From Flavobacterium sp. (GTDB taxonomy: Bacteria > Bacteroidota > Bacteroidia > Flavobacteriales > Flavobacteriaceae), in contig SXQR01000195.1 of assembly GCA_005792865.1 (NCBI GenBank), positions 1-6,703 of the forward strand: DNA of 6,703 nucleotides. Reading direction: 5' to 3'. Positions 1-5,386 of the stretch are shown piece after piece. The stretch's first letter is position 1, and every line of letters starts with the position of its first letter. Position numbers and translations under genes: made by a program. Under the pieces are notes generated by a model. That model was not told where the DNA came from, made no database searches, and worked only from the letters and a program-made list of their open reading frames with translations.

Positions 1-722
1 CAGAAGCCCATTTCCAGTCGCAAGGTATCACGGGCGGCCAGGCCAATGGGCTTGATCCCGAATTCCGTGCCGGACTCAAAAACTTTTTCCCAGATTTTCT
101 CAACCTGTTCGTTCTTGCAATAGATTTCGAACCCGCCCGATCCGGTGTATCCCGTCGCCGAAATGATGACGTCATCAAATCCCGCAAATTCTCCGATTTC
201 AAAATGATAGTATTTGATCGCGGAAAGGTCCACCGAAGTCAGTTTCTGCATGGCCTCGGTTGCTTTGGGCCCCTGGACGGCGAGTAGCGAATATTGTTCG
301 GACGCGTTTTCCATCTCTACCCCGAGGTCGTTGTGCGCCATGATCCATTCCCAATCCTTGGTAATGTTGGAGGCGTTGACCACAAGCATGTAGTGATTAT
401 CGGCGATCATATAGATGATCAGGTCGTCGACAATGCCTCCCTCACGGTTGGGAAAACAGGAATACTGCGCCTTGCCCGGCGTCAGCACCGACGCGTCGTT
501 TGTGGTGATCTTTTGGATCAGATCCAGCGCTTTTGGCCCCTTCAGGAAGAATTCGCCCATGTGCGAAACGTCAAATACACCCACACCGCTGCGTACGGTC
601 TCGTGTTCGGCATTGACGCCCTCATACTGGATGGGCATGTTGTAGCCGGCAAAAGGCATCATCTTCGCACCCAGTTTTTCGTGGATGTGCGTAAGGGCGG
701 TATTCTTGGTCATCTGGCTCAT
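1..722 (-). CDS. gcvT: Aminomethyltransferase, glycine cleavage system T protein (3' end cut off by window edge)
   Basis: T protein of the cytoplasmic glycine cleavage system. It takes the aminomethyl group held on lipoyl-H protein, releases ammonia and passes the one-carbon unit to tetrahydrofolate, giving 5,10-methylene-THF. About 240 residues are visible. The N-terminal part has [12 protein letters not shown] near residues 24-35, the family signature DVSHMGE at 51-57, [10 protein letters not shown] at 95-104 (the Asp pair includes the conserved folate/catalytic Asp of the family), [10 protein letters not shown] further on, and [11 protein letters not shown] at the cut edge. Family members are about 360 residues, so roughly the last 120 lie outside the window. 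The start is taken at the ATG at 722. An in-frame ATG at 713 (MTKNTAL) also fits, and flavobacterial homologues as I recall them begin close to it. The gene is divergent from nnrD across 93 bp. No gcvH or gcvP is visible nearby. Identification is firm from motifs. Confidence 0.95.
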   Translation of the reverse strand, partial: MSQMTKNTALTHIHEKLGAKMMPFAGYNMPIQYEGVNAEHETVRSGVGVFDVSHMGEFFLKGPKALDLIQKITTNDASVLTPGKAQYSCFPNREGGIVDDLIIYMIADNHYMLVVNASNITKDWEWIMAHNDLGVEMENASEQYSLLAVQGPKATEAMQKLTSVDLSAIKYYHFEIGEFAGFDDVIISATGYTGSGGFEIYCKNEQVEKIWEKVFESGTEFGIKPIGLAARDTLRLEMGF

Positions 723-815
723 TTTAGAGCGCTAATTTACCACTTTTTCAGCGCCCTGCAAGTGCAGTGATGGTGCGCCGGAACATGAGATGGGACAATC
801 ATTTTTGCTATATTT
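723..815. promoter_or_regulatory. Divergent intergenic region between gcvT and nnrD
   Basis: This 93-bp gap must hold the promoters of both divergent genes. On the minus strand TAAATTAG (positions 739-732) lies 9 nt before the gcvT start and differs from the Bacteroidota -7 consensus TAnnTTTG at one base. On the plus strand TATATTTA (809-816) fits TAnnTTT but overlaps the first base of the annotated nnrD ATG. If it is the -7 box, the transcript would begin near the second in-frame ATG at 822. No clear -33 TTG sits at the right distance for either. A short dyad, CTGCA-AG-TGCAG, lies at 756-767. The region is regulatory by position; the individual boxes are weak inference. Confidence 0.4.
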
Positions 816-1649
816 ATGTCGATGGAAATCAAGCCTTTCGACATTGAAGCTGCACGGCAGGCGCTGAGGCCGGTTTTACCCGATGCACACAAGGGCACCC
901 AGGGGCACGCACTCCTCGTCGGCGGAAGCCACGGCAAGATGGGCGCGATCATGCTGGCGGCAATGGGTGCTTTGCGTTCGGGAAGCGGGCTTGTCACGAC
1001 CCTTGTCCCCGAATGTGGCTACCTGCCTATGCAGACTGCTGTCCCCGAGGCGATGGCACTGACTTCAGGAACAACCGCCATTGCCGATTTTTCACACGAT
1101 ATTTCACCCGATGCGATAGGCGTGGGACCGGGCCTTGGACACGAAAAGCAAACAGCCGATGCCTTTTTCACCTTCCTCGAATCGCAGCTGCCGCCTTTGG
1201 TTCTCGATGCCGATGCGCTCAACATCATTTCCACGCGGCCCGAAATGCTTCAAAAACTGCCAAATGACACTGTCCTGACGCCGCATCATGGCGAGTTCAG
1301 GACGTTATTTCGAGCCGATCCTTCACCCGATGCCGCCCTCGCATTATCTATGAGGTACCAGATCATTATCGTACTCAAGGGCTCGCCCACGCACATTGCG
1401 ACGCCCGAGGGCTGCTTTGTCAACACCACAGGAAATGCCGGGCTTGCCACCGGTGGCAGCGGCGATGTGCTCACAGGAATCGTCACGGGACTGATCGCGC
1501 AGGGATACACTTCGCGGAAAGCGGCCCTGTTGGGCGTGTTTGTTCATGGGCTGTCGGCCGATATTGCAGTCGCTGAAACGGATATGAGATCGTTGATCGC
1601 GCGCGATATTCCGGCCAATCTTAGAGAGGCTTTTCACCGCATCGGATGA
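816..1649 (+). CDS. nnrD: ADP/ATP-dependent NAD(P)H-hydrate dehydratase (YjeF C-terminal domain, standalone)
   Basis: Repair enzyme of the ribokinase-like YjeF_C/CARKD family. It dehydrates the S form of hydrated NADH or NADPH, a damaged form of the cofactor, using ADP or ATP to regenerate the normal dinucleotide in the cytoplasm. Visible signatures in order: GHALLVGGSHGKMGA at residues 30-44, GVGPGLG at 102-108, LDADALN at 130-136, TPHHGEF at 155-161, VLKGS at 186-190, and NAGLATGGSGDVLTG at 207-221, where Asp217 of the GSGD motif is the expected catalytic base. The 277 residues match a lone dehydratase domain. The NnrE epimerase domain, often fused in front of it in bacteria, is absent, and no room for it exists upstream. 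ATG 816 is used; ATG 822 (MEIKPFD) is an equally good start. hutH follows on the same strand after 67 bp with no terminator between, so co-transcription is possible. Family assignment is firm. Confidence 0.93.
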   Translation: MSMEIKPFDIEAARQALRPVLPDAHKGTQGHALLVGGSHGKMGAIMLAAMGALRSGSGLVTTLVPECGYLPMQTAVPEAMALTSGTTAIADFSHDISPDAIGVGPGLGHEKQTADAFFTFLESQLPPLVLDADALNIISTRPEMLQKLPNDTVLTPHHGEFRTLFRADPSPDAALALSMRYQIIIVLKGSPTHIATPEGCFVNTTGNAGLATGGSGDVLTGIVTGLIAQGYTSRKAALLGVFVHGLSADIAVAETDMRSLIARDIPANLREAFHRIG

Positions 1650-1667
1650 ACAATTACCAAAATTTCC

Positions 1668-1698
1668 TTGCGTTTTGCCGCTTATTTGCGCAAATTTG
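1668..1698 (+). promoter_or_regulatory. Candidate hutH promoter with overlapping palindrome
   Basis: TTG at 1668-1670, a 20-nt spacer, then CAAATTTG at 1691-1698 resembles the Bacteroidota promoter (TTG, about 17-23 nt, TAnnTTTG) with one mismatch in the -7 box. Transcription would begin near 1703-1706, leaving a leader of about 12 nt before ATG 1717. A perfect 12-bp palindrome, ATTTGCGCAAAT (1684-1695), overlaps the -7 box and could be an operator. Palindromes of this length occur by chance about once or twice in a window this size. This is inference from pattern only. Confidence 0.3.
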
Positions 1699-1716
1699 GC
1701 ACACCAATATCCCAAC

Positions 1717-3225
1717 ATGGACAACTTCCATTATATAAGCAGCGATGTGCTGTCGCTCGAAACGATCCACGGAATCACCTCCCAGCATAAATCACTTGCC
1801 CTTTCAGAAGAAGCCAAGATCAACATCCAGAAATGCCGCGAGTACCTTGATGCAAAAATGCAATCTCAACAGCAGGCGATTTACGGCATCAATACGGGTT
1901 TTGGGTCACTATACAATATTCGTATCGGCGATGAAGACCTGGTCGCGTTGCAGGAAAACCTCGTCAAATCACACGCCTGCGGGACGGGTGACGAGGTACC
2001 ACGCGCCATTGTAAAATTGATGCTATTGTTAAAGATACAGTCGCTAAGTTACGGATTTTCAGGAGTTCAACTAAAGACAGTCGAGCGCCTGATTGATTTT
2101 TACAATCATGGGATCATGCCTGTTGTCTATACCCAGGGTTCGTTGGGCGCATCGGGAGACCTGGCCCCGTTGGCACACCTTTCCTTGCCGCTGATAGGGG
2201 AAGGCGAAGTGTACTTCAATGGACAGCGCCGCCATACATCGGAAGTGCTCCCCCATTTTGACTGGAAGCCACTGAAACTTGAATCAAAGGAAGGGCTTGC
2301 GCTGCTCAACGGAACGCAATTCATGAGCGCTTACGGTGTCTTTGTGCTTCTCAAGGCTTGTAAATTGTCCTATCTGGCCGACTTGGTCGCCACGATCTCG
2401 CTTGAGGCTTTCGACGGTCGCCCCGAGCCTTTCAACGAGTTGATCCACCAGATCAGGCCGCATAAGGGGCAGGTGGTGACGGCAGCGCGCGTGCTGGATT
2501 TCCTGGAGGGCAGCGAGATCATCGCACAGCCCAAAAAACACGTGCAGGACCCGTATTCGTTCAGGTGCGTACCGCAGGTCCACGGCGCGTCCAAGGATGC
2601 TATTGATTACGTCAAACGGACGTTCAAGACCGAAGTCAATTCGGTGACCGATAACCCAAATGTTTTCATCGAAGGCGATATGATCCTTTCAGGCGGGAAT
2701 TTCCACGGACAGCCGCTCGCGCTTGCTTTGGACTTCCTTGCCATGGCGCTCGCCGAATTGGGCAGCATCTCTGAAAGGCGCACCTATCAATTGATTTCGG
2801 GCCTTCGCGGTTTGCCTGCGTTTTTGGTCGAGAATCCGGGATTGAATTCGGGGTTTATGATCCCGCAGTACACCGCCGCGAGCATCGTGAGCCAGAACAA
2901 GCAGCTATGCACGCCCGCAAGCGTGGATTCGATCGTCTCGAGCAACGGGCAGGAGGACCATGTTTCAATGGGCGCCAACGCAGCGGTCAAGGCGCTGCAG
3001 GTGGTCACCAACCTGGAACGCATACTCGCCATCGAATTGTTCAACGCCTCGCAGGCCATGGAGTTCCGCCGGCCGATGCGGTCCGGAGAATTCATTGAAT
3101 CGTTCCTGAAATCCTACCGCACCGAGGTGCCGTTTGTATCTGAGGACCGCATCCTTCACTACGATATTGAAAACACTATCAGGTTTTTACGCAGTTTCGA
3201 GATTGAGCAGGACCTGCTAAATTAA
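1717..3225 (+). CDS. hutH: Histidine ammonia-lyase (histidase)
   Basis: Catalyses non-oxidative removal of ammonia from L-histidine to give trans-urocanate, the first step of histidine degradation, as a cytoplasmic homotetramer. The 502 residues from ATG 1717 match the family length. Ala145-Ser146-Gly147 in GSLGASGDLAPLAHL would cyclise to the MIO electrophilic cofactor. Other expected active-site residues are visible: Tyr56 in YGINTGFG, Ser85-His86 in KSHACGTG, Asn198 in LLNGT, Gln277-Asp278, Tyr280 and Arg283 in VQDPYSFRC, and Glu413 in GQEDHVSMG. The Ser-His pair with Glu413 points to histidine; tyrosine lyases of this superfamily usually have another residue at the Glu position. A TTG 42 bp upstream is in frame, but the 14 extra residues match nothing in the family and overlap the likely promoter, so ATG 1717 is preferred. 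hutU, hutI and hutG are not adjacent. P1 follows 58 bp downstream on the same strand. Confidence 0.94.
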   Translation: MDNFHYISSDVLSLETIHGITSQHKSLALSEEAKINIQKCREYLDAKMQSQQQAIYGINTGFGSLYNIRIGDEDLVALQENLVKSHACGTGDEVPRAIVKLMLLLKIQSLSYGFSGVQLKTVERLIDFYNHGIMPVVYTQGSLGASGDLAPLAHLSLPLIGEGEVYFNGQRRHTSEVLPHFDWKPLKLESKEGLALLNGTQFMSAYGVFVLLKACKLSYLADLVATISLEAFDGRPEPFNELIHQIRPHKGQVVTAARVLDFLEGSEIIAQPKKHVQDPYSFRCVPQVHGASKDAIDYVKRTFKTEVNSVTDNPNVFIEGDMILSGGNFHGQPLALALDFLAMALAELGSISERRTYQLISGLRGLPAFLVENPGLNSGFMIPQYTAASIVSQNKQLCTPASVDSIVSSNGQEDHVSMGANAAVKALQVVTNLERILAIELFNASQAMEFRRPMRSGEFIESFLKSYRTEVPFVSEDRILHYDIENTIRFLRSFEIEQDLLN

Positions 3226-3248
3226 CATGGAGCGACCGATTTTTTAAG

Positions 3249-3256
3249 TACTTTTA
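3249..3256 (+). promoter_or_regulatory. Candidate -7 element upstream of small gene P1
   Basis: TACTTTTA fits the Bacteroidota TAnnTTTG box except for the last base and lies 27 nt before the P1 start, in an AT-rich stretch that stands out from the coding sequence. No TTG is seen at the expected -33 distance, so P1 could also be read through from hutH, which has no convincing terminator after it. Confidence 0.22.
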
Positions 3257-3283
3257 TGGTAGGTAATTGTAAAATCATCGGCC

Positions 3284-3493
3284 ATGGAAACGAACCAGCA
3301 ACAAACAGTCGACCCGCATGCTGACCCCCCTGCCATCACAGAGGGAAATTCGGCTGCCGAACAAATTTCGCAGGAAGACCACGAACATCACTTCAGGAAA
3401 AAGCATGAGGACCACTCGGTAAGCCGAAAATACCGCATGTTCTCAAACCATTCATCTGCAGGAGACATGCCCAGGACCATAACGGGCCTTTAA
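3284..3493 (+). CDS. P1: small His-rich hydrophilic protein of unrecognised family, paralogue of P2
   Basis: I do not recognise this 69-residue protein. It is strongly hydrophilic, with no signal peptide, no membrane segment and no cysteine. The N-terminal half is rich in Gln, Pro, Ala and acidic residues and looks disordered. Residues 31-44 form a charged His cluster (His33, 35, 36, 41, 44 with Asp, Glu, Lys). The C-terminus carries RKYRMFSNHSSAGD (48-61) followed by PRTITGL. The same block ends P2 (5103-5354), with 16 identical residues, 10 of them using different synonymous codons. That protein-level conservation is the main evidence that both are real genes. Its stop codon overlaps the stop of convergent iaaA by 4 bp. 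It lies 58 bp after hutH on the same strand and may be co-transcribed. A metal-binding or stress-related role is conceivable from composition, but no function is supported. Confidence 0.82.
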   Translation: METNQQQTVDPHADPPAITEGNSAAEQISQEDHEHHFRKKHEDHSVSRKYRMFSNHSSAGDMPRTITGL

Positions 3494-4404
3494 GCGTAGA
3501 TCGCCACCCTCACTTCGCCCGATGCGTCGATCCACGCCCGGTGCATCCGCTCGCTGTTGAACGCCATCCCTATGTTACCATCCGCCCCGGCGGCAATCAC
3601 TCCGATATCGCCCTTGATGTCGGCGTTGCGCTCGGCGATCACGAAGTCGCAAGCCCGTTGGATGTCCATCCCGAGCAGATCGACGGCCGCTGCGACCGAA
3701 GAGGCGATCGTGCGGTTAATGAGGATCTCGCCGTCGCCCGTACCTGATATGGCGCATACCCCGTTTTGGGCGTAACAGCCAGCCCCAATTACGCTGCTAT
3801 CACCGATGCGCCCGCTCAGGCAGTTCTCGGTTCCGCCGGTGGAAGTCCCCGCCGCCAGGTTGCCATTGGCGTCCCGCGCTGCTGCGCCAACCGTCCCGTG
3901 AATGCGCTTGCGCAGTATGTCCTGAAGTTTTTCGTGGTCCCGCGCGTGAATGAAAGCATCCACCTGGTGATCGGTCACGAAATAAGATTCGGGTTCGAGC
4001 GCAACATTTTCAGACTTTGCGAACTCCAGGGCGCCTTCGGCCGAAAGAAACACGTGCGAGGTATTTTCCATGACATACCGTGCGAGCGAGATCGGATTTC
4101 GCACGTTTCGCACCATCGAAACCGCTCCCGAAGCACGTCTGCGGCCGCACATGATCGAGGCGTCCATCTGGATTTCGCCCCTATTGTTCAGCGCGGAACC
4201 ACGTCCCGAATTGAACAGTGGATGGTCCTCCAGGCTACTGATGGAATGTTCAACGGCTGTCAGGGCCGTTCCGCCATCGCGCAGGACCTTGATCCCCACC
4301 TCCATGGCATCCCTCAGCCCAGATTCAATACCATGTCTGTTTGTCCGGATAAATTCCGAATCGGCACCGGCACCGCCATGCAATACAAGGGTAAATTTTT
4401 CCAT
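3490..4404 (-). CDS. iaaA: Isoaspartyl peptidase / L-asparaginase (plant-type, Ntn-hydrolase)
   Basis: Family T2 N-terminal-nucleophile hydrolase. It cleaves isoaspartyl (beta-aspartyl) dipeptides left by degradation of aged proteins and usually also hydrolyses L-asparagine. The 304-residue precursor should cut itself between Gly170 and Thr171 (IHGTVGAAARD), giving alpha and beta chains with Thr171 as nucleophile. Supporting motifs are HGGAG at 9-13, HPLFNSGRGS at 61-70, MDASIM at 80-85, GTSTGG at 186-191 (Thr189), GRIGDS at 198-203 (Arg199 and Asp202 expected to bind the substrate alpha-carboxylate and alpha-amino groups), GAGCYA at 207-212 and GTGDGE at 221-226. There is no signal peptide, so this is the cytoplasmic form rather than the secreted glycosylasparaginase type. 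It lies 44 bp downstream of alkB on the same strand and may share its transcript, though a candidate promoter of its own lies in that gap. Its stop overlaps that of P1. Confidence 0.94.
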   Translation of the reverse strand: MEKFTLVLHGGAGADSEFIRTNRHGIESGLRDAMEVGIKVLRDGGTALTAVEHSISSLEDHPLFNSGRGSALNNRGEIQMDASIMCGRRRASGAVSMVRNVRNPISLARYVMENTSHVFLSAEGALEFAKSENVALEPESYFVTDHQVDAFIHARDHEKLQDILRKRIHGTVGAAARDANGNLAAGTSTGGTENCLSGRIGDSSVIGAGCYAQNGVCAISGTGDGEILINRTIASSVAAAVDLLGMDIQRACDFVIAERNADIKGDIGVIAAGADGNIGMAFNSERMHRAWIDASGEVRVAIYA

Positions 4405-4417
4405 CCGCGTTTTTTCT

Positions 4418-4425
4418 TAAAGTTA
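4418..4425 (-). promoter_or_regulatory. Candidate -7 element upstream of iaaA
   Basis: Read on the minus strand, TAACTTTA lies 13 nt before the iaaA ATG and is followed by an A-rich leader. The same eight bases and nearly the same leader precede P2 (TAACTTTA at 5081-5088, 14 nt before its ATG). It fits TAnnTTTG except for the last base. No clear -33 TTG is found. It would give iaaA expression independent of alkB. Confidence 0.33.
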
Positions 4426-4448
4426 GGTAACGGCGGCCCGGGATTTCG

Positions 4449-5036
4449 TTAACGTATTGATAATTCCGGTAGAATCCTGCGGAAAGTAAGGTTGATGCGC
4501 GCTGCATTGGCTTTTGCCGATGGCGGAACGGCATGCTTCCACTTTTGCTGCACGCCGCTGCCCATGACCAGCACGCTGCCGCTTTCCAGCACCAGATCGA
4601 CACGCGTTCCCGATTCCTTATGCCGCAGCGAGAACTTGCGCTCCTGGCCAAAACTGACCGAGGCAATCACCGGGTCGGGGCCAAGCGGCCTCTCGTTGTC
4701 CGAATGCCAGCCCATCGCATCCTTGCCGTCGTGGTAAAGGTTGAGCAGGCAGGAATTGAAGCTGGTTTTTGAAAACTGCCCAGCAATTTCGCGGATTTCC
4801 AAAAGTTCAGGCGTCCATGGAAGCCCTTTCTTTTCGCTGCCGGCGTAGCGGTAGGAGAGGCCATCGTCGGCATGCCAGCTCACCATGCGTTGCATCGTGA
4901 TCCGTTTCCCGAACATCGTGATCGTTTCATTTTGCCAGGCAATTTCCCGCCTGAGCACTTCAAAATATCGGTCCGGCCACGGAATGGCGTGCGGAAAATA
5001 ATGGAGTTCGCCATCAAAGGGCAGCAGGGTTTTCAT
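4449..5036 (-). CDS. alkB: AlkB-family 2-oxoglutarate/Fe(II) dioxygenase, nucleic-acid dealkylation (ALKBH2/3-like)
   Basis: Member of the AlkB family, which oxidatively removes alkyl groups such as 1-methyladenine and 3-methylcytosine from DNA or RNA, consuming 2-oxoglutarate and O2 and releasing formaldehyde. The 195 residues cover the catalytic double-stranded beta-helix domain. The Fe ligands are visible as the HxD pair His111 and Asp113 (MGWHSDNE) and distal His168 (WKHAVPP). NLYHDGKDAMGWHSD (99-113) contains the NxYxxG motif. RINLTFR (180-186) is the RxNxTxR motif, whose first Arg binds 2-oxoglutarate. WHADDGLSYRYAG (54-66) and LPWTP (72-76) resemble the substrate-lid region of ALKBH2/3-like proteins. 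Start ATG 5036 gives a full-length product. It is divergent from P2 across 66 bp and precedes iaaA by 44 bp on the same strand. No ada or alkA is adjacent, so adaptive-response control is not indicated. The substrate (DNA or RNA) cannot be fixed from sequence. Confidence 0.92.
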   Translation of the reverse strand: MKTLLPFDGELHYFPHAIPWPDRYFEVLRREIAWQNETITMFGKRITMQRMVSWHADDGLSYRYAGSEKKGLPWTPELLEIREIAGQFSKTSFNSCLLNLYHDGKDAMGWHSDNERPLGPDPVIASVSFGQERKFSLRHKESGTRVDLVLESGSVLVMGSGVQQKWKHAVPPSAKANAARINLTFRRILPELSIR

Positions 5037-5102
5037 GTGAAGGGTTCGCCAATTAACTTCGGCGCGACATTAAAATTTGATAACTTTAATAAAAACGAAA
5101 CC
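5037..5102. promoter_or_regulatory. AT-rich divergent intergenic region between alkB and P2
   Basis: This 66-bp gap separates two divergent genes and must hold or influence both promoters. Its right half, from about 5069 to 5100, is almost entirely A and T, in contrast to its surroundings. A candidate -7 box for P2 is at 5081-5088. I cannot pick out a convincing TAnnTTTG box for alkB on the minus strand. Confidence 0.45.
5081..5088 (+). promoter_or_regulatory. Candidate -7 element upstream of small gene P2
   Basis: TAACTTTA lies 14 nt before the P2 ATG and matches the Bacteroidota -7 consensus except for the last base. Box and A-rich leader closely resemble those of iaaA (minus strand, 4418-4425). 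An alternative overlapping candidate is TAAAATTTG at 5071-5079, with one extra spacer base. No TTG is found at the ideal -33 position. Confidence 0.35.
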
Positions 5103-5354
5103 ATGGAAGATAAAAACAGCAGCGGAATGACGGGCCACGATGGCCACGACCGCCAGTTCGAAAACCAAATTGAAGGCAATCACGCGGCCTCTTCAAAGGA
5201 CACCGAAGCCGTCTCAGGGGATGACATCATCAGCGAAGGGTTGGAACACAAGCACCACCAGCAGCACGGAAACCGCAAGTATGAAGCGTTTTCCAACCAT
5301 TCCTCGGCCGGTGACCAGCCCGGAACCGTTACCGGCACTACGCCGACTCCGTAA
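5103..5354 (+). CDS. P2: small His-rich hydrophilic protein of unrecognised family, paralogue of P1
   Basis: I do not recognise this 83-residue protein. It is hydrophilic and probably largely disordered, with no signal peptide, membrane segment or cysteine. The N-terminal part is rich in Gly, His, Asp and Ser (GHDGHD at 11-16); a short acidic stretch around 37-48 could form a helix; a His/Gln cluster follows at 49-55 (HKHHQQH). The C-terminus has RKYEAFSNHSSAGD (58-71), then PGTVTG and a Thr/Pro tail. The block matches P1 residue for residue apart from variable positions, while the N-terminal halves barely align. The frame stays open upstream to 4872, but that extension is antisense to alkB; ATG 5103 gives the same Met-Glu start as P1 and lies just after a candidate promoter. 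A hairpin terminator begins directly after the stop. It is convergent with clpC and divergent from alkB, so it is probably transcribed alone. Function unknown. Confidence 0.85.
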   Translation: MEDKNSSGMTGHDGHDRQFENQIEGNHAASSKDTEAVSGDDIISEGLEHKHHQQHGNRKYEAFSNHSSAGDQPGTVTGTTPTP

Positions 5355-5386
5355 AACAAAAAAGCCTCTTTCGAGGCTCTCTTTTT
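5355..5386. terminator. Bidirectional intrinsic terminator between P2 and clpC
   Basis: A 6-bp stem, AGCCTC (5363-5368) and GAGGCT (5373-5378), encloses a 4-base loop (TTTC on plus, GAAA on minus). It is flanked by an A-run on the left (5358-5362) and a T-run on the right (5382-5386). It can therefore end transcripts from both convergent genes. It starts immediately after the P2 stop, and the clpC stop codon overlaps the T-run. The minus-strand version, with a GAAA loop and a T-tract directly after the stem, looks stronger and would serve clpC. Confidence 0.85.

Noticed and set aside
756..767. CTGCA-AG-TGCAG dyad between gcvT and nnrD as an operator
   Set aside because: Short, could be chance, and not at a fixed position relative to a convincing promoter. 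Also no glycine-riboswitch-like structure was apparent in the short gcvT leader.
294..770. Plus-strand open frame (158 codons) opposite gcvT
   Set aside because: Antisense to a clearly coding gcvT reading frame and without recognisable motifs.
1675..1716. TTG start giving hutH 14 extra residues
   Set aside because: The extension overlaps the likely promoter and matches nothing in the family; ATG 1717 gives normal length and active-site numbering close to the Pseudomonas enzyme.
3234..3283. Inverted repeat GACCGAT ... ATCGGCC between hutH and P1 as a terminator or riboswitch stem
   Set aside because: One mismatch, a 36-nt loop and no T-run after the second arm; too weak to call.
3766..4452. 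Long plus-strand open frame (228 codons) across iaaA
   Set aside because: It lies antisense to iaaA, whose catalytic motifs are complete. The translation has no recognisable domain and its composition looks like a shadow frame.
4872..5102. N-terminal extension of P2 starting at 4872
   Set aside because: The extra 77 residues are mostly antisense to alkB and cross the divergent promoter gap. P1 similarity and the Met-Glu start support 5103.
3284..5354. P1 and P2 as ends of a mobile element or a recent tandem duplication carrying iaaA-alkB
   Set aside because: The shared DNA is diverged at most wobble positions, no terminal inverted repeats or transposase are present, and the intervening genes are ordinary chromosomal enzymes.
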